39,270 nucleotides of DNA from a virus, in the IMG/VR virus record IMGVR_UViG_3300042731_000955, positions 1 to 39,270 of that record. The stretch is one strand, 5' to 3'. This document shows positions 1 to 12,200 of this stretch, piece by piece (position 1 is the first letter of the stretch; each line of letters begins with the position of its first letter). Position numbers and translations under genes: made by a program. A model generated the notes under the pieces. That model saw only the letters and a list, made by a program, of their open reading frames with translations, was not told the origin of the DNA and searched no databases.

Positions 1-2
1 AA

Positions 3-212
3 CAAACTTATATCCCTAGTGATATCAAGAGTGGTTCTGTAATTTTCTTCCCATCATCAATTCATCATTATACTGTACCAAGTCAAAGTGATAAGGAGCG
101 ATTGATTCTTTCCTGGAACCTAGATATTCCAAGAATGAGTATTGATGAACTTCTTCCCAAAAAAGAAGAAGTTGTGGAAGAAAGACCAAAGATCAAGTTA
201 AACTACCTATGA
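3..212 (+). CDS. C-terminal end of a 2OG-Fe(II) oxygenase-like protein (5' truncated)
   Basis: Frame 3 is open from the window edge to a TGA at 210-212, giving 69 residues of a protein that begins outside the window. The visible part has the C-terminal signature of the 2-oxoglutarate/Fe(II) dioxygenases often carried by T4-like cyanophages: a GSVIFFPSS strand, then HHYTVP with the distal metal-binding His, then the ERLILSWN strand whose Arg would bind the 2OG carboxylate. The tail after that is charged (KKEEVVEERPKIK). It overlaps the next gene by an ATGA, which suggests translational coupling. The substrate is unknown; in related phages hydroxylation of a virion or host protein is only a guess. 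The family call rests on this short motif alone. Confidence 0.7.
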   Translation, partial: QTYIPSDIKSGSVIFFPSSIHHYTVPSQSDKERLILSWNLDIPRMSIDELLPKKEEVVEERPKIKLNYL

Positions 213-898
213 ACTTAATCTGCAATCTCCCTGCCGAGAAGGTATGGGTACGTAAAGAATACTTACGAGATCACCAAGACGGTCATGGGGAGTTTGTTGA
301 GGGCGTCTGGGTATGTGCTAAGAGCATACCTGGACGTGCTTTTTATTTTGAGACGTACTTGCCCGAGTATGGTGCAATGTATGACAAACTTCCGATCAGT
401 GCATTTGTACGATCCCCCGAAACCCCAGTCATAGACATGAGTTTGGAGAATCTACAATTCTGGAATTGCATGGATTATGGTGTTGCATGTATGAACAAAG
501 GTTTTGTATCATCGATGGATTGTGAGGTCTTTACTCGTGATCATGGATTGATGCGAGGTCAATATCTATTCACACTAGACAACTATCATGCAAATCCTGA
601 TGTAATAGATAATAATGTAAGTGAAGTGCCTCAAGAGCACAAATCACATAATTGTATTGCATTGAACAATGGTCAGTTTGCATTGTATCCTAACAATAGG
701 ATGCGTCTGTATGACCTCTCTATCACCCCTGAGGAACCCAAGTTCCCTGACTTCAAGGTTTCTACCATAGAATACCAAGTAGAGGCAGGAATCGACTGGG
801 GACGCCTAGGTGACAACGATAATTATTTTTGGGAAACTAATGCTGAACGAAAACTACGGACGGAGACCACAAATGGACAAGAGAGTGGACAAGAGTGA
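209..898 (+). CDS. Conserved-type phage protein of unknown function (229 aa)
   Basis: A 229-residue soluble protein with no signal peptide or membrane segment. It is rich in aromatic residues and Asp/Asn, and runs from a WVRKEYLRDHQDGHGEF start region to a hydrophilic tail (RKLRTETTNGQESGQE). I do not recognise a domain. The ATG is the ATGA overlap with the upstream oxygenase stop, and no strong Shine-Dalgarno is visible, so translation is probably coupled. Its position just before gene 25 suggests that it is expressed with the baseplate genes or is a structural accessory protein. That is inference from context only. Confidence 0.75.
   Translation: MNLICNLPAEKVWVRKEYLRDHQDGHGEFVEGVWVCAKSIPGRAFYFETYLPEYGAMYDKLPISAFVRSPETPVIDMSLENLQFWNCMDYGVACMNKGFVSSMDCEVFTRDHGLMRGQYLFTLDNYHANPDVIDNNVSEVPQEHKSHNCIALNNGQFALYPNNRMRLYDLSITPEEPKFPDFKVSTIEYQVEAGIDWGRLGDNDNYFWETNAERKLRTETTNGQESGQE
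862..865 (+). promoter_or_regulatory. Shine-Dalgarno GGAG deciding the start at 873
   Basis: GGAG lies 7 nt before the ATG at 873, inside the end of the 229-aa gene. It favours 873 over the upstream in-frame ATG at 810, which would give a 77-aa product whose first 21 codons overlap the preceding gene. Confidence 0.55.
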
Positions 899-1043
899 AG
901 AGTTCGTCAAAGAGGGGATGACCCTTATTACCGAGGTTGACAGCGAGCGTCATCTAAGGAGAGCGCAAAAGTTGAAAGATGTCAAAGAGGGTGAAATCTT
1001 TGACAACCAAGAGGAGTGGGCAGACGGATTCTGTGGCAAGTGA
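873..1043 (+). CDS. Small highly charged protein (56 aa), overlapping start
   Basis: This 56-residue ORF begins inside the end of the preceding gene (26-nt overlap) and stops at TGA 1041-1043. The product is strongly charged and looks helical (DKRVDKSEEFVKEG, then SERHLRRAQKLKDVKEGE), with a C-terminal EEWADGFCGK. I do not recognise a family. The start at 873 has a good Shine-Dalgarno; an upstream in-frame ATG at 810 would add 21 residues that look like out-of-frame translation of the overlapping gene. Most of it lies outside the overlap and fills the whole gap before gene 25, as a real small phage gene would. Confidence 0.6.
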   Translation: MDKRVDKSEEFVKEGMTLITEVDSERHLRRAQKLKDVKEGEIFDNQEEWADGFCGK

Positions 1044-1049
1044 TAAATA
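1042..1049 (+). promoter_or_regulatory. Candidate T4-type late promoter (GATAAATA) for gene 25
   Basis: GATAAATA differs from the T4 late element TATAAATA, recognised by gp55-bearing RNA polymerase, only at the first base. It ends 25 nt before the gene 25 start and overlaps the stop codon of the small upstream gene. A short hairpin (53-57 pairing with 63-67 of the 1000s) lies between it and the ATG. Confidence 0.5.
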
Positions 1050-1073
1050 GAAACAGCCTATTGCTGTGTCTAA

Positions 1074-1466
1074 ATGCCTGCCTTTGAGACATTCAAAGAT
1101 TTGAGTGTTACGTTCAAAACGCATCCTGTCACTGACGATCTAGTCACGGTAAAGGACAAAGCAGCTATCGTTCAATCGATATTTGCTTTGCTCCTTACCA
1201 ACAAAGGCGAGCGTCCATTCAAACCAGATCTAGGGTGTGATATTCAAAAATCTTTATTTGAACCACTAGATTACGCTACTGCTGGTATCATTAGATCGCA
1301 AGTTAGCGAAGTTCTCATCAAGTATGAACCAAGGATCACTGTTGATTCTGTTCGTGTCATTCCTGATGAGTTGAATAATGGATATATCGTAGAACTCTAC
1401 TACACGATTGTAGGTAGAGATGACACGCCAGAGGCATCCGAATTCTTCTTAGAGCGTACACGATAA
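1074..1466 (+). CDS. gp25: Baseplate wedge protein gp25
   Basis: This 130-residue protein matches T4 gp25 (132 aa) in size and carries the GPW/gp25 domain over roughly residues 25-120. The family's signature is visible: IVQSIFALLLTNKGERPFKP (helix and turn), then GCDIQKSLFEPLD, then the conserved EPR motif at residues 85-87 (KYEPRI). gp25 is part of the baseplate wedge next to the tail-sheath start, where it is thought to help initiate sheath assembly. Its stop overlaps the gene 6 start by one base (TAATG). No clear Shine-Dalgarno is present. A late-promoter-like GATAAATA lies just upstream. Assignment is firm from size, motif and the following gene. Confidence 0.95.
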   Translation: MPAFETFKDLSVTFKTHPVTDDLVTVKDKAAIVQSIFALLLTNKGERPFKPDLGCDIQKSLFEPLDYATAGIIRSQVSEVLIKYEPRITVDSVRVIPDELNNGYIVELYYTIVGRDDTPEASEFFLERTR

Positions 1467-3262
1467 TGCCTTATACTCAGGTTTCTAATCTAGATTTTAA
1501 TGACATTAAAAGTTCTCTGAAGGAATACCTCAGAGCAACATCAGATTTTACTGACTATGACTTTGAGGGTAGTGTCTTATCTACGCTTCTAGACACCCTT
1601 GCTTATAATACCTATTATACGGCGTTTAATACCAATTTGGTAGTCAATGAACTATTCATTGATTCAGCGACCCTCAGGGACAACGTAGTAGCGATTGCGA
1701 AGCAATTAGGGTACAGACCCAAGAGTGCAACTGCACCTGTAGCGTATATTGACTTTACTGCAACGTATGCAAACCCAACAACTGATACCGAACTCCTACT
1801 GAAGAAGGGAACTGGTTTTATCGCAAACTTTGATAATACCATCTATCAGTATGTTGTAGAAGAAGATGCAAAGGCGCAGGTTGTTAATGGTGTAGCAACT
1901 TGGAGCGATGTTCCCATTAGAGAGGGATCTGTTATCGTTAATACCTTTACTGTTAATACATCTCTAAAGAATCAAAGATTTATTCTTGACAACCAGCAGA
2001 TTGATACTAACACTATCAAGGTTAAAGTATTCCCAAGTGGCGGATCATTCAGCGAACCATATCTTGTAGCAGATAACATTCTTGATATCGACGGAACATC
2101 TAAAGTTGTGTTCCTTGACGAGATTGAAGATGAGAGATATGAACTCTTGCTGGGTGATGGTGTCCTTGGTGCAAAAATTGAGAATGGTTCTCGTGTTGAG
2201 GTATCGTATGTTGTTACCAACGGACCAGAGTCGAACGGTGTAAGAACATTTGTATTCAACGGTGTTCTTGAGAACCTCAATGGCGCATCTCCTGCTAACG
2301 TTACAGTTGATGTTGTATCTGCTGTAGCAGCATCAGGTGGTGAGGACATTGAGACCACAGAGAAGATTAAGTACAATGCTCCTAAGTCATATGGCGCACA
2401 GGACCGCGCTGTGACCGCCCAGGACTACGCTACAATCGTTCGTAAGGTATATCCTGCCACCAGCGACATTCTGGTCTTTGGAGGCGAAGAGCAAGACCCT
2501 CCACAGTATGGTAAGGTATTCATTGTATTGAAACCTAGAGATGCATCTTACCTTACATCATTTACTAAGAATCAAATTGTTGATGAATTGAAGAAATATG
2601 TGGTTGCATCTGTAGAACCACAACTGATTGATCCATCAATTCTTTACATTGAGATTAGCAGCAAGATTTTCTATGATGGATCTGCTACCGATATGACACC
2701 TGCTAATGTAAGAGATAAGGTCATCGGCAATTTACAATCGTTCATTGATTCTTCTGGTATGGAGAAGTTCAATGGCACATTTAGATATAGTAAGGTAGTT
2801 GGTATTATTGACGATTCTGATCGTGCAATTAGTTCAAACTTAACAGAGGTCTTTATGAGAAAAGACTTCTATCCACAGTTGAATTCTTCCTTCTATTATG
2901 AGATTTGTTTCCAGAACCCATTTGCTAAGGATTGTGACGGTCCAGTCCTGTCCAGCACTAAGTTTAGGGTGACTGAATACCCCAATTTTGATGTGTACGT
3001 TGAAGACAGGGATGGCAAAATTGTCCTATATAGACTAGACGCTCTATCTGGTGAAAAAGTCGTTCTCGACAGCGAAGTTGGCGAAATTGATTATGCAAAA
3101 GGCGAACTTAAAATGTATAATTTGACCATCATCAAAGGAACCACTTTCGATAATCGTATCTCTCTTAGAGTAAGACCACTATCTAACGACATTAAGGCAC
3201 TCCGCGAGGTTTATCTTGATGTTGATGTGGCAAATTCCAGTTTCGTTGCATACAAAGAGTAG
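1466..3262 (+). CDS. gp6: Baseplate wedge protein gp6
   Basis: A 598-residue homologue of T4 gp6 (660 aa), the protein that dimerises to form the inner ring of the baseplate and joins neighbouring wedges. The N-terminus (SNLDFNDIKSSLKEYL, then DFTDYDFEGSVLSTLLDTLA, residues about 7-50) is characteristic of gp6 and baseplate J-like proteins. A baseplate-J core motif, AQDRAVTAQDYATIVRKVYP, starts at about residue 311 and is followed by a QYGKVFIVLKP strand. Translation is probably coupled to gp25 through the TAATG overlap, and gene 7 starts 8 bases after its stop. Order 25-6-7-8 is that of T4-like phages. Confidence 0.95.
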   Translation: MPYTQVSNLDFNDIKSSLKEYLRATSDFTDYDFEGSVLSTLLDTLAYNTYYTAFNTNLVVNELFIDSATLRDNVVAIAKQLGYRPKSATAPVAYIDFTATYANPTTDTELLLKKGTGFIANFDNTIYQYVVEEDAKAQVVNGVATWSDVPIREGSVIVNTFTVNTSLKNQRFILDNQQIDTNTIKVKVFPSGGSFSEPYLVADNILDIDGTSKVVFLDEIEDERYELLLGDGVLGAKIENGSRVEVSYVVTNGPESNGVRTFVFNGVLENLNGASPANVTVDVVSAVAASGGEDIETTEKIKYNAPKSYGAQDRAVTAQDYATIVRKVYPATSDILVFGGEEQDPPQYGKVFIVLKPRDASYLTSFTKNQIVDELKKYVVASVEPQLIDPSILYIEISSKIFYDGSATDMTPANVRDKVIGNLQSFIDSSGMEKFNGTFRYSKVVGIIDDSDRAISSNLTEVFMRKDFYPQLNSSFYYEICFQNPFAKDCDGPVLSSTKFRVTEYPNFDVYVEDRDGKIVLYRLDALSGEKVVLDSEVGEIDYAKGELKMYNLTIIKGTTFDNRISLRVRPLSNDIKALREVYLDVDVANSSFVAYKE

Positions 3263-3269
3263 TAGTTAA

Positions 3270-6200
3270 ATGACCGTAAAGACGAAGAGAATCTCAACTC
3301 TTATTGAGTCGCAACTTCCTGAATTCATCACAACTGAGTATGAACTTTTTGGAAAGTTCTTACAGAAGTATTATGAAGCTCAAGAGGTTCAGGGCGGTCC
3401 TTTGGATGTTATCAATAACATTCAAAAGTATGCTGATATTGATTTTTACGAAAAGAATCTACTAAAGCAGCAAGATAAACTAGCAGCAACAGTATCTTCT
3501 GCTGATACTACTATTACACTAGTAGATGCAACGTCCTTTCCAGAGAAGGATGGTTATGTAAGAATTGATAATGAGATTATCTTCTATAGAAATAGAACTG
3601 ATACTCAACTTCTAGAGTGTGTTAGAGGTGTTAGTGGCAACACTACACTAGGTGATCTATATGAGACCACCAACTTTGTCAGCACTGAAGCTGCTGTACA
3701 TAATGCAAACAGAGATGTTTATAACGTCAGCAACCTATTCTTGTATGCATTTGTAAAAAACTTTGAGAACCAGTATCTTGGATCTTTCCCAGAGAAGTAT
3801 CTAAAAGGAGAGGTTGACAAGAGAACACTAATCAAGAACATTTCCAAGTTCTATAAGTCAAAGGGAACTTCTAGTTCTATCAAGTTTGTTTTCAACACTA
3901 TTATTGCTAAGGATACTGAGAACAAACCCGAAGTATACAAACCAAGAGATTTTACATACAAGTCATCAGAATCAGATTGGGTCAATGTTTATGCATTGAA
4001 AGTAAAAGTCATCTCTGGTGATCCAACGAGTCTGATCGGACTTCCTGTTGTTCAGAATGACGAAGAAGCAGGTTATGCATCTGCTACTGTAGATAATGTT
4101 TATGCAGATGGCACTATTGATGATGAAAAGATTTGGAACATCGTTCTTGCTCCAGAGACAGTTAATGGATCGTTTGGTGTTTCTACAAAAACAAGACTAG
4201 AGCAGGATCTCTCTGCTGGTGCAGGTGCTGGAAGCAAGATCAATGTTTTCTCTACTGTTGGTTGGGGTTCTTATGGCAAGATTCTAATCAATGAAGAGAC
4301 AATTGAGTTTGATGATAAGAACGTAGTCCAGTTCAACATTCTCAAGAGAGGTGTTGCTGCAAATCACACAGCAGGTGATTCTGTATATAAACCAATCACT
4401 ATTACTGGTAGTGATGTAGAACTACTGACACTAGGTGTAGTCTACAATCTAGATGCTACAGATGCACAACCACTTGCCAGCAGTGGTGATACTATTGAAA
4501 TCTCAAATCCAGGATTTGAAACTTCTGATCCAAAGATTGTACAGACTGGCACTAATCAACCAAGATGGATCATTGGTGGCAATCCTGTATCTTCTACAAC
4601 TATTCCTAGCATTGCTGCAGGACTTAGTGATGTCCCAACTAACGTCTCATCTATCTACGGAGACGATGAATACTATTATATCACAAGTTCTAGTTTCCCA
4701 TCTTACAATATCTTTGATGGAACAACTCCTGAGCAGACACTACAGGATCAAAAACATCTTAGAATTATCAGAAAGCAATCAACTGATACTACCGAAGTTT
4801 ATAAGACTTCAAATAGAGACGTTGGTATTCTAGTAAATGGTGTTCCTATCTTTGGTTATAAAGACAGAGATAGCATTAAGTATGGAAAACTAGAAGAGAT
4901 CAAAGTTAGTGCTAGAGGTAGAAACTACGCAAAACCACCATTCATTCTCATCAATGGTGTTCCAAATCAAGCAACAGCATACTTGAATGGTCAGGTTCTT
5001 GATAGAATCGAAGTTAACACAGGAGCAATCTTTACTGATGTTCCTAGAGTAGAGGTTGTCTCTGGTCGTAAGGCAAAGGTTAGTGCTGTTGTTACTGGTG
5101 GTAAGATTACCAGTTTAGTCATTGATAATCCTGGTGAGTATTATTCAAGTCCTCCAACTGTAAGAATTAGAGATCTTTCTGGCAAAGGAAGATTTGCTGA
5201 CTTCAATGCTATTGTTAACACTGCTGGTGCTATCACTGGATTTGAAAAAATCAGTGAAGGTAGTTTCTACACTCCTGGTTCTGTAGTTGTTGACATCTTA
5301 GCAGTTGGCGAGGATGCTACTGCAACACCAGTTCTCAAAGAATGGGTCAAGAATAGATTTGCATCACTAACAAGTGAGTTGGATACAGAATTTGGTTATG
5401 TCTTTGAAAACTATGATTACGTTCAGAACTATGGATATGGTCAAGTTGCTAATCCAAAATCTCTACGTATTCAATTAGGAGACAATCTCAACTTAGCAGG
5501 AACTGAACCTGCTACAAAGACACACTCTCCTATCTTAGGATTTGCTTATGATGGCAATCCTATCTACGGACCTTTTGGACATGAAAATCCACTTGACTCA
5601 TCCTCATCTATTGTAAGGATGACATCTAGTTATTCACTGAAAGGCACACGTACTGCTGGACCAGATGTTCTTCAATATCCTTTAGGTTCTTTTATCGATG
5701 ATTACCAATACAACCACAGGAGCGGTTCACTCGATGAGAATAACGGACGATTTTGCATTACCCCCGACTTTCCAGAAGGAACTTATGCTTATTTCCTTAC
5801 TATTGATAGCAATCAAGTACCGAAATTTCCATATGTCCTAGGAGACAATTTCTATTCACTGCCAGTGGATAGCAACTATAGTTCTCCAATTAATCAAAAT
5901 GATATTCCCAAGAATGCCAAGAGACTATACACTCCTGGTATGCCTGGCAATGGCGGCGGACTGATTGCTAAGATTGCTGATGTAAACTCTGGTGGAGTTG
6001 AGAGTGTATTTGTAGAGAGATCTTCAGATAATTTCTCTGTAAACTCACAGATCTTCTTCGACAATCTAAACACTGAGGGTGAAGATGCAGAAGCAATTGT
6101 TTCTTCAGTCAAAGGCAAGCAAGTTAACTACTTGCAATCAAAAGAGAATAAGGTAGTAAAACTTACCACAATTCAGAACGCATATCTTTTCCAAGACGAT

Positions 6201-9200
6201 GTTTTAACACAACCATCATCTAGCGCACAAGGAACAATCGTTGGAACTGTACAGAATGACAATGTTATTGTCCTTAAAGATGTTATTGGAACATTCGACA
6301 ATACAGGTACGTTCTCTGCAGCGACCAAAACATTCATTTTTGTTCTAGATCAAGATAGTTCATATACCAAGGGTGCTATCTTAAGTTTAACCGATGGTGT
6401 CAATCCGCCAATCGCTACAGGCGAGGTTCTAGAAGGAACTAGCAGACAAAATACAGTACAGATCAAGGTGTTGTCTGGAACTTGGATCTTGGATGATGAC
6501 TACTTCCTCCAGTCAGACAACTTGTTCAATACTTCTGGAACAAAGATTACCGTCATCACATCACTTAGTGATAACTTAGAACCATTTGAAGTTAATCAGA
6601 GTGTTGCTCTAGTAGAGACTACAACTCCACATGGTCTTGGTGTTGGTGATACTGTTAATATCGATATCAATCCAGATGATGCTACAAAGACACAAACTTA
6701 CTACGTAAGAAAGAGATTATATCAGAATGTAGTATTCCAGTCATTTGATAATGACACAACTATCAACTATAGTGGTGTTGGTAGATTCACCATCATGAAT
6801 GGTGGTGCTGATTATACAGAAGGTGTATATACAGATGTTCCACTGATTGGTGGATCAGGAACTGGAGCAAAAGCAGTTATCACTGTATCTGCAGCAGGTA
6901 TCGTAAATGACATTCAGTTGGAGACTGGTGGTGCCGATTACAGAAGAGGAGATTTCCTGAAAGTAGATGATGATGAACTAGGCAGATCAGGAGCATCTCT
7001 ATCATCTTCTCGTCTATCAATCTATGTTGACCATGCTGGTGTTGGATCCCAATCATCAGAGATGAGGGTTGCTAGTGTTGATGGATTTGCAGCAGGTGAT
7101 TTGCTTCAGGTTGGCAGCGAGATTGTTGAGATCTCTTCAATCACTGGAGATGTCCTTAATATTCTTAGAGGTAGAGAAGGAACCGAAGCAGTCAATCACT
7201 ATGATGGCGGCGCAGTTGGATTATACAAACCAAGATATAATTTTGCAGAGAATTTTGCAATTACAGGAAATGATGGCACTGGTTATATCAAGTCGTATGA
7301 TCTAGAGACTCAAACAGCAACAATCATTTTTGATTATGGTGTTGATAAAGTAAATGCAGAGAGTCTTACTATTAGCACCACATTCTTTGACAGCAGCACG
7401 CCAAGTAGACTTGTAAAAGTAAGTTCTGTTGAAAATCCAACGTTTAGATTTGAGATTTCTCCAGACAATGTTAACTTTACAGATAATCCTGACTTAGACA
7501 TCCAAGAATACTATAGGTATGTCTTTGACACCTCTCACTCTTCGATGACTGGTGTTCAGTTTAGTGTAAGTCCAAGTGGCAACTTTAACCTGTTAACTCT
7601 AGAGCAAATTGTCTCTACTGCAGCACCAGGCATTGCTGGATCATTTGTCGATCTCAAATTTGGATTTGGATCAAGACTAGCACAAAATGATTACACTGTC
7701 AAGAGAGGAACAAACTTCTCTAGTTTCTATTACTTTGACAAGAACGGTAATGTTGCATCAGACAATGCACAATTGAACATCGTTCAGGATCCTCTACAAG
7801 GTGAGAAGAAAGTCAATTACGTAACTTCTAGTAGGTTTGTATATGACGTTCCATCCACTCCACTATGGGACGGATCTGGTCAAATTTCATATACAACGAA
7901 CGGTCAGTTTGCCATTGGCGAAATTAATAATATCAATATTATTAACTTTGGTCAGAACTATAAAAAACTACCAACAATCACTGGCGTCGATCCTTCTCTA
8001 GATTATAGAGGTGCTGCTACTGTTAGATTTGATACCAACACAAATACTATTGTTGGTGTTGATATTACTAACAAAGGTTCAAATTATGTCAACCCAATTG
8101 CAATCATCACCGATGGCGATGGCACAGAGGCAAGATTCAAAACGATTTCTAGGAATGGCGAATTGTTCTCTATTACTGTAGAGAACCCTGGCAAAAATTA
8201 CACTTATACTCCAACAATCAGAATCATCGAAGGAGATACCGATCTATTTGCTGAGAGTAGTGAGATTGGTGTCCCACGTAGTGTTAACATTATTAGAAAC
8301 GGTGGTGCATTCCATCTAGACAAAACTGTAGCATCAACTATCACATCGAAATATGCAGTTGCACTACGTGGCATTACTGGCGACTTCCAAAAGGGCGAAG
8401 TTGTAGAACAGAGAATCAATGGTGTTGTTGTCTTTAGAGGATATGTTGCCGAATGGAGAATCGGTTCTAATATCCTTAGAGTAGAAGATATCTCTGGTAT
8501 TCTCAGAGAAAATGCAATTATCACTGGCAGAGCATCTCTATCTACTGGTATTGTAAAATCTGTATTCCTTACAACTTTTGCTGAGAGAATCACAAGTTTC
8601 TATGATAATCTAGGATATTACACTTCTGACAAAGGTAGACTTGGTGTAGCAAACCAAAAACTTACTGATAGCGATTTCTATCAAGACTACTCATATGTTG
8701 TCAAGTCTAAGACATCTATTGAGCAGTGGAGAGATCTCATCAAATCCACCACACACCCTGCTGGTTTCAAACTGTTTGGACAAGTTGATATCGAAGGATC
8801 TGCAACTACATCCATGCCATCAGGTCTTGGTAATAAGGCAAGTCATTTTACATCGATTCAACTTTGGAATCCAGAGAAGAATAAGATCACTAGTGATATC
8901 AAGCAGAGAGTTGTTACTCAGTCCATTCAAAAAGTTCAGAACACTAGAATTCGCAAAGGACAAGGTTCTGCTGCTACTTCAGAGTTCAACTTCAACGAAA
9001 CTCGTGCATTTGATTTTACTCTAGGTGCTCCTTTTGATGGATACTATGATACTGATGGTAGATTGCAAGGAACAAGAACCTTCACTCTATTTGACGATCT
9101 GAATAATCCATTCTTCCCAGTCAGTGCAGAGAATTTGATTATTACATTAGATGGAGTTCTACAAGAACCAGGAATTGCATATACTGTCAATGCTAACCAG

Positions 9201-12200
9201 ATTACATTTGCACAACCACCACTTGGTGATAATGTAAAACTGACTGGTCAGAGTGCTGGCAACGTCACACCATATAAAGGTGTCAAGTTTTATGGTAGAA
9301 ACTTCAATTTCAATCAATCGCAGTATAACCCAAGATACATTAGAAAAATCAGAAACATTTTCCAACGCAATGGAAGATGGATTGATGCTGCTAATCAGAT
9401 TGAAAGAAACAGAACCTTTATTATTCAAGAAGCACTAGGATATGGTCAGTCTAAATTTGCAGTAATCGATTGGAGCACAAAACTTGACGACTACACCGCA
9501 GATGTTGGATATCTACTCGATGCATATGCTCATGACTTAAGATTTGGTGGAAATGCAAAAGTAATTGATTATTCTACGATTTTTGCCAACACTGGATATA
9601 TCACTCAGAATACTACCGAGTCTCTAGAGATTTATCATTATGCTACTAGACTAGCAAGACTTGCTATTAGAAACTGGGATGTAACTGATGAAAATGTTTC
9701 TTATCTACAAGGAGACAACAAAATCACGGTTAGCAGCACAAAAGACCTAGCAATTGGAATGCATGTCAGTTCTGGTAGAGCATTCCCATTAGGAACAAAA
9801 ATTGTCTCTATTGACAGTCTGACACAAATTACAGTCAGCAACTTCGCTGATGCCAACTCTGGTGGTGCAGGTGGTGCATCTGTTCAACAGACAAATATTA
9901 GTGGTAGCACTGGTGGTCAAAATGTTGTCTTCCCAACTAGTGTCGCTGCTGTTCTACCAGGAGATGAGTTCCAAGTTGATTTAGGAGATACTGCATCTGC
10001 TCCAATCTCATTCTCTGGAATTGAAAGCGCAACATTCTATCTAAGTGCTATTAATACTGGCACATTTTATGATGCAGCAAACCTAATTGAAGCTAACTTT
10101 GAATTAATTGCCGAAAGAGCATTTGAAGATACTTTTTTAGCAGGTGTTCAGGGTACTACAGGTGGTTTTGCAGAATACGTAATCAACCTTGAAGATCACT
10201 GGTATAACTTAAAAGACTATATCGATTCTGTTGTGTATCATTTAAGATATGGTGGTAATGAGAGGATTACATCTTTCTGGCAAAGAGTAAATCTTGCAGT
10301 TCCAGCAGATAATGAGAGTTTCCCAGCACCAGATACAATTGTAGATATTGATGCTGGAATGACTTTCAAACAATATCATGAAACATTCCATGCAGATGCA
10401 TTGTATGCATCAACCCAGTATATGGTTGCTGCAATGCGTAATACGCTACAACCATCTAATGAGGATTATCAAGGTGCAAATCGCCAACCATTCATCGACA
10501 ATACAGTAGCTGCTGATACTCAATTCCCATATTGTATTGAAGTTGAGTCTGCTCTCAACACGATGCAGGAGATCGTTCAAGGATCTATAGAATATGAATT
10601 GAATTCATCTTACACTGGTCCTGTTGATCCAACACCAGAAAATGAGAACAAGCGCGGACAATGGACAGAAGTTCTAACATATTCAAACTACAATATCATT
10701 GCTGATCCACTAATTACTGCTGAAGAATGCAATGATGTAATCTCCACAGTTGATACCTTGTATGATACTGTTGAGGATATTTTCAACGATATCAATGTAG
10801 AACTTGCTATTCCTGACTTTGTTGATGGAGAAAACAAAGAGTTTGAACTATATTGGAGCAATGGCGACCCTGTAATTACAGAAAAAGATGAAAATCTATT
10901 GGTCACCATCAACGCTGTATTGCAGGCAACTAAGTTTAATGCTACCTATCCTGGTGAAGATTCATATTACATTGACAGAACTGTTGTTCCAAACAGACTA
11001 GTATTTGATGTTGCTCCTATCTGGGATCAGGATGCTGGTGCTAAGACTCTAGGCGAACCAACTGCTGTAGAAAAAGTTGCTGGTATTGGTATTGGTAATT
11101 ACAAGAGACTAACAATTGATCAAAATCTCATCAACAATGTAAGATCTGGTCCATTCCTAATTCTCGATCTTGAGGATCGTACTGTACAAAGTGTAGATGA
11201 ACCAGACTACTTATTGGTATTTGTAGATGGTGTTCTACAGGTACAAGGCGAGAGTTATAACGTTTCTGGACCCAACATCTTCTTTGAGTTCCCAATCACG
11301 GAACAGATGAAGATTGATATGAGATATCTCTATGGTAGAGATGTCGGTCAGATTCTTAACATCTATGATTATAACCCAGATCAGTATTTTGCACAAGCAG
11401 AGATTATTCTCCGTACAACTTCTGGTATTCCTGAATTTGTAGCAGGCAATTGGTCTGGTATTTACAGAGGTGGTGTTATGCAATTGGTGCAGTTCAGACC
11501 AGATGGAACTACCAATGCTATCGGTGAGATTACTGATTACTCTATTAGTGGCAATACATTTAATGCTAAAATCTTTGGTGCTCAAGCAGAGATCGAAGAT
11601 TTAGATGTATATGTTTGTATCAAAGGAAGATACGATATTAACAATCGTTTTGAAATTAATCGTCTTCTCTCGTCTATTGTATATGAGAGAGATGAGAATG
11701 GCAGAATTACTCTAAGAGGTATTGATCAGATTTGGAGAGGTACGTATTTAAGAAATACTTACAGAAATCCATTCATCAGTCTGTCTAATAGCACTCAAAT
11801 TAGAGTAGAGGGTCAGGATACTTTCAGAAGAATCAAAAAACTTCCTTCTACACTAACAAGTAAGGAACAAAGACTGCAAGAGGATGTATCAAACTCTTAC
11901 TTCGGATTTGTTGAAATTGATTCTTACAATGGTGTCAGCAGAGGTGAAGGTCTCAGTATTGTTGCTGAGATTGAAAACGGATCTGTTGTTAATCTTGTAT
12001 GGAACCAACGTAGTTATGATCCTATCACACAACCAACAGCATATCAATATTATACACCACCTGTAATCAACTTTGTACCCAAAGATGGCAATGGTGGTGG
12101 TGCATCTGCTAAGGTTCTGGTAAGCAAAGGTCAAGTCATTAGTGTTGAACTTGTTAGCGGTGGTTCTGGATACACAGAGGCACCACAAGTAGTTGTAGCA

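Noticed and set aside
810-872. Upstream in-frame ATG that would extend the small protein to 77 aa
   Set aside because: The extra 21 codons lie wholly inside the preceding gene, look unlike the rest of the protein, and the ATG at 873 has a GGAG at good spacing.
11889-12188. Antisense ORFs such as this 99-aa frame as possible genes
   Set aside because: They mirror the coding pattern of the large + strand genes, have no ribosome site, and encode low-complexity Ser/Thr/Leu-rich products.
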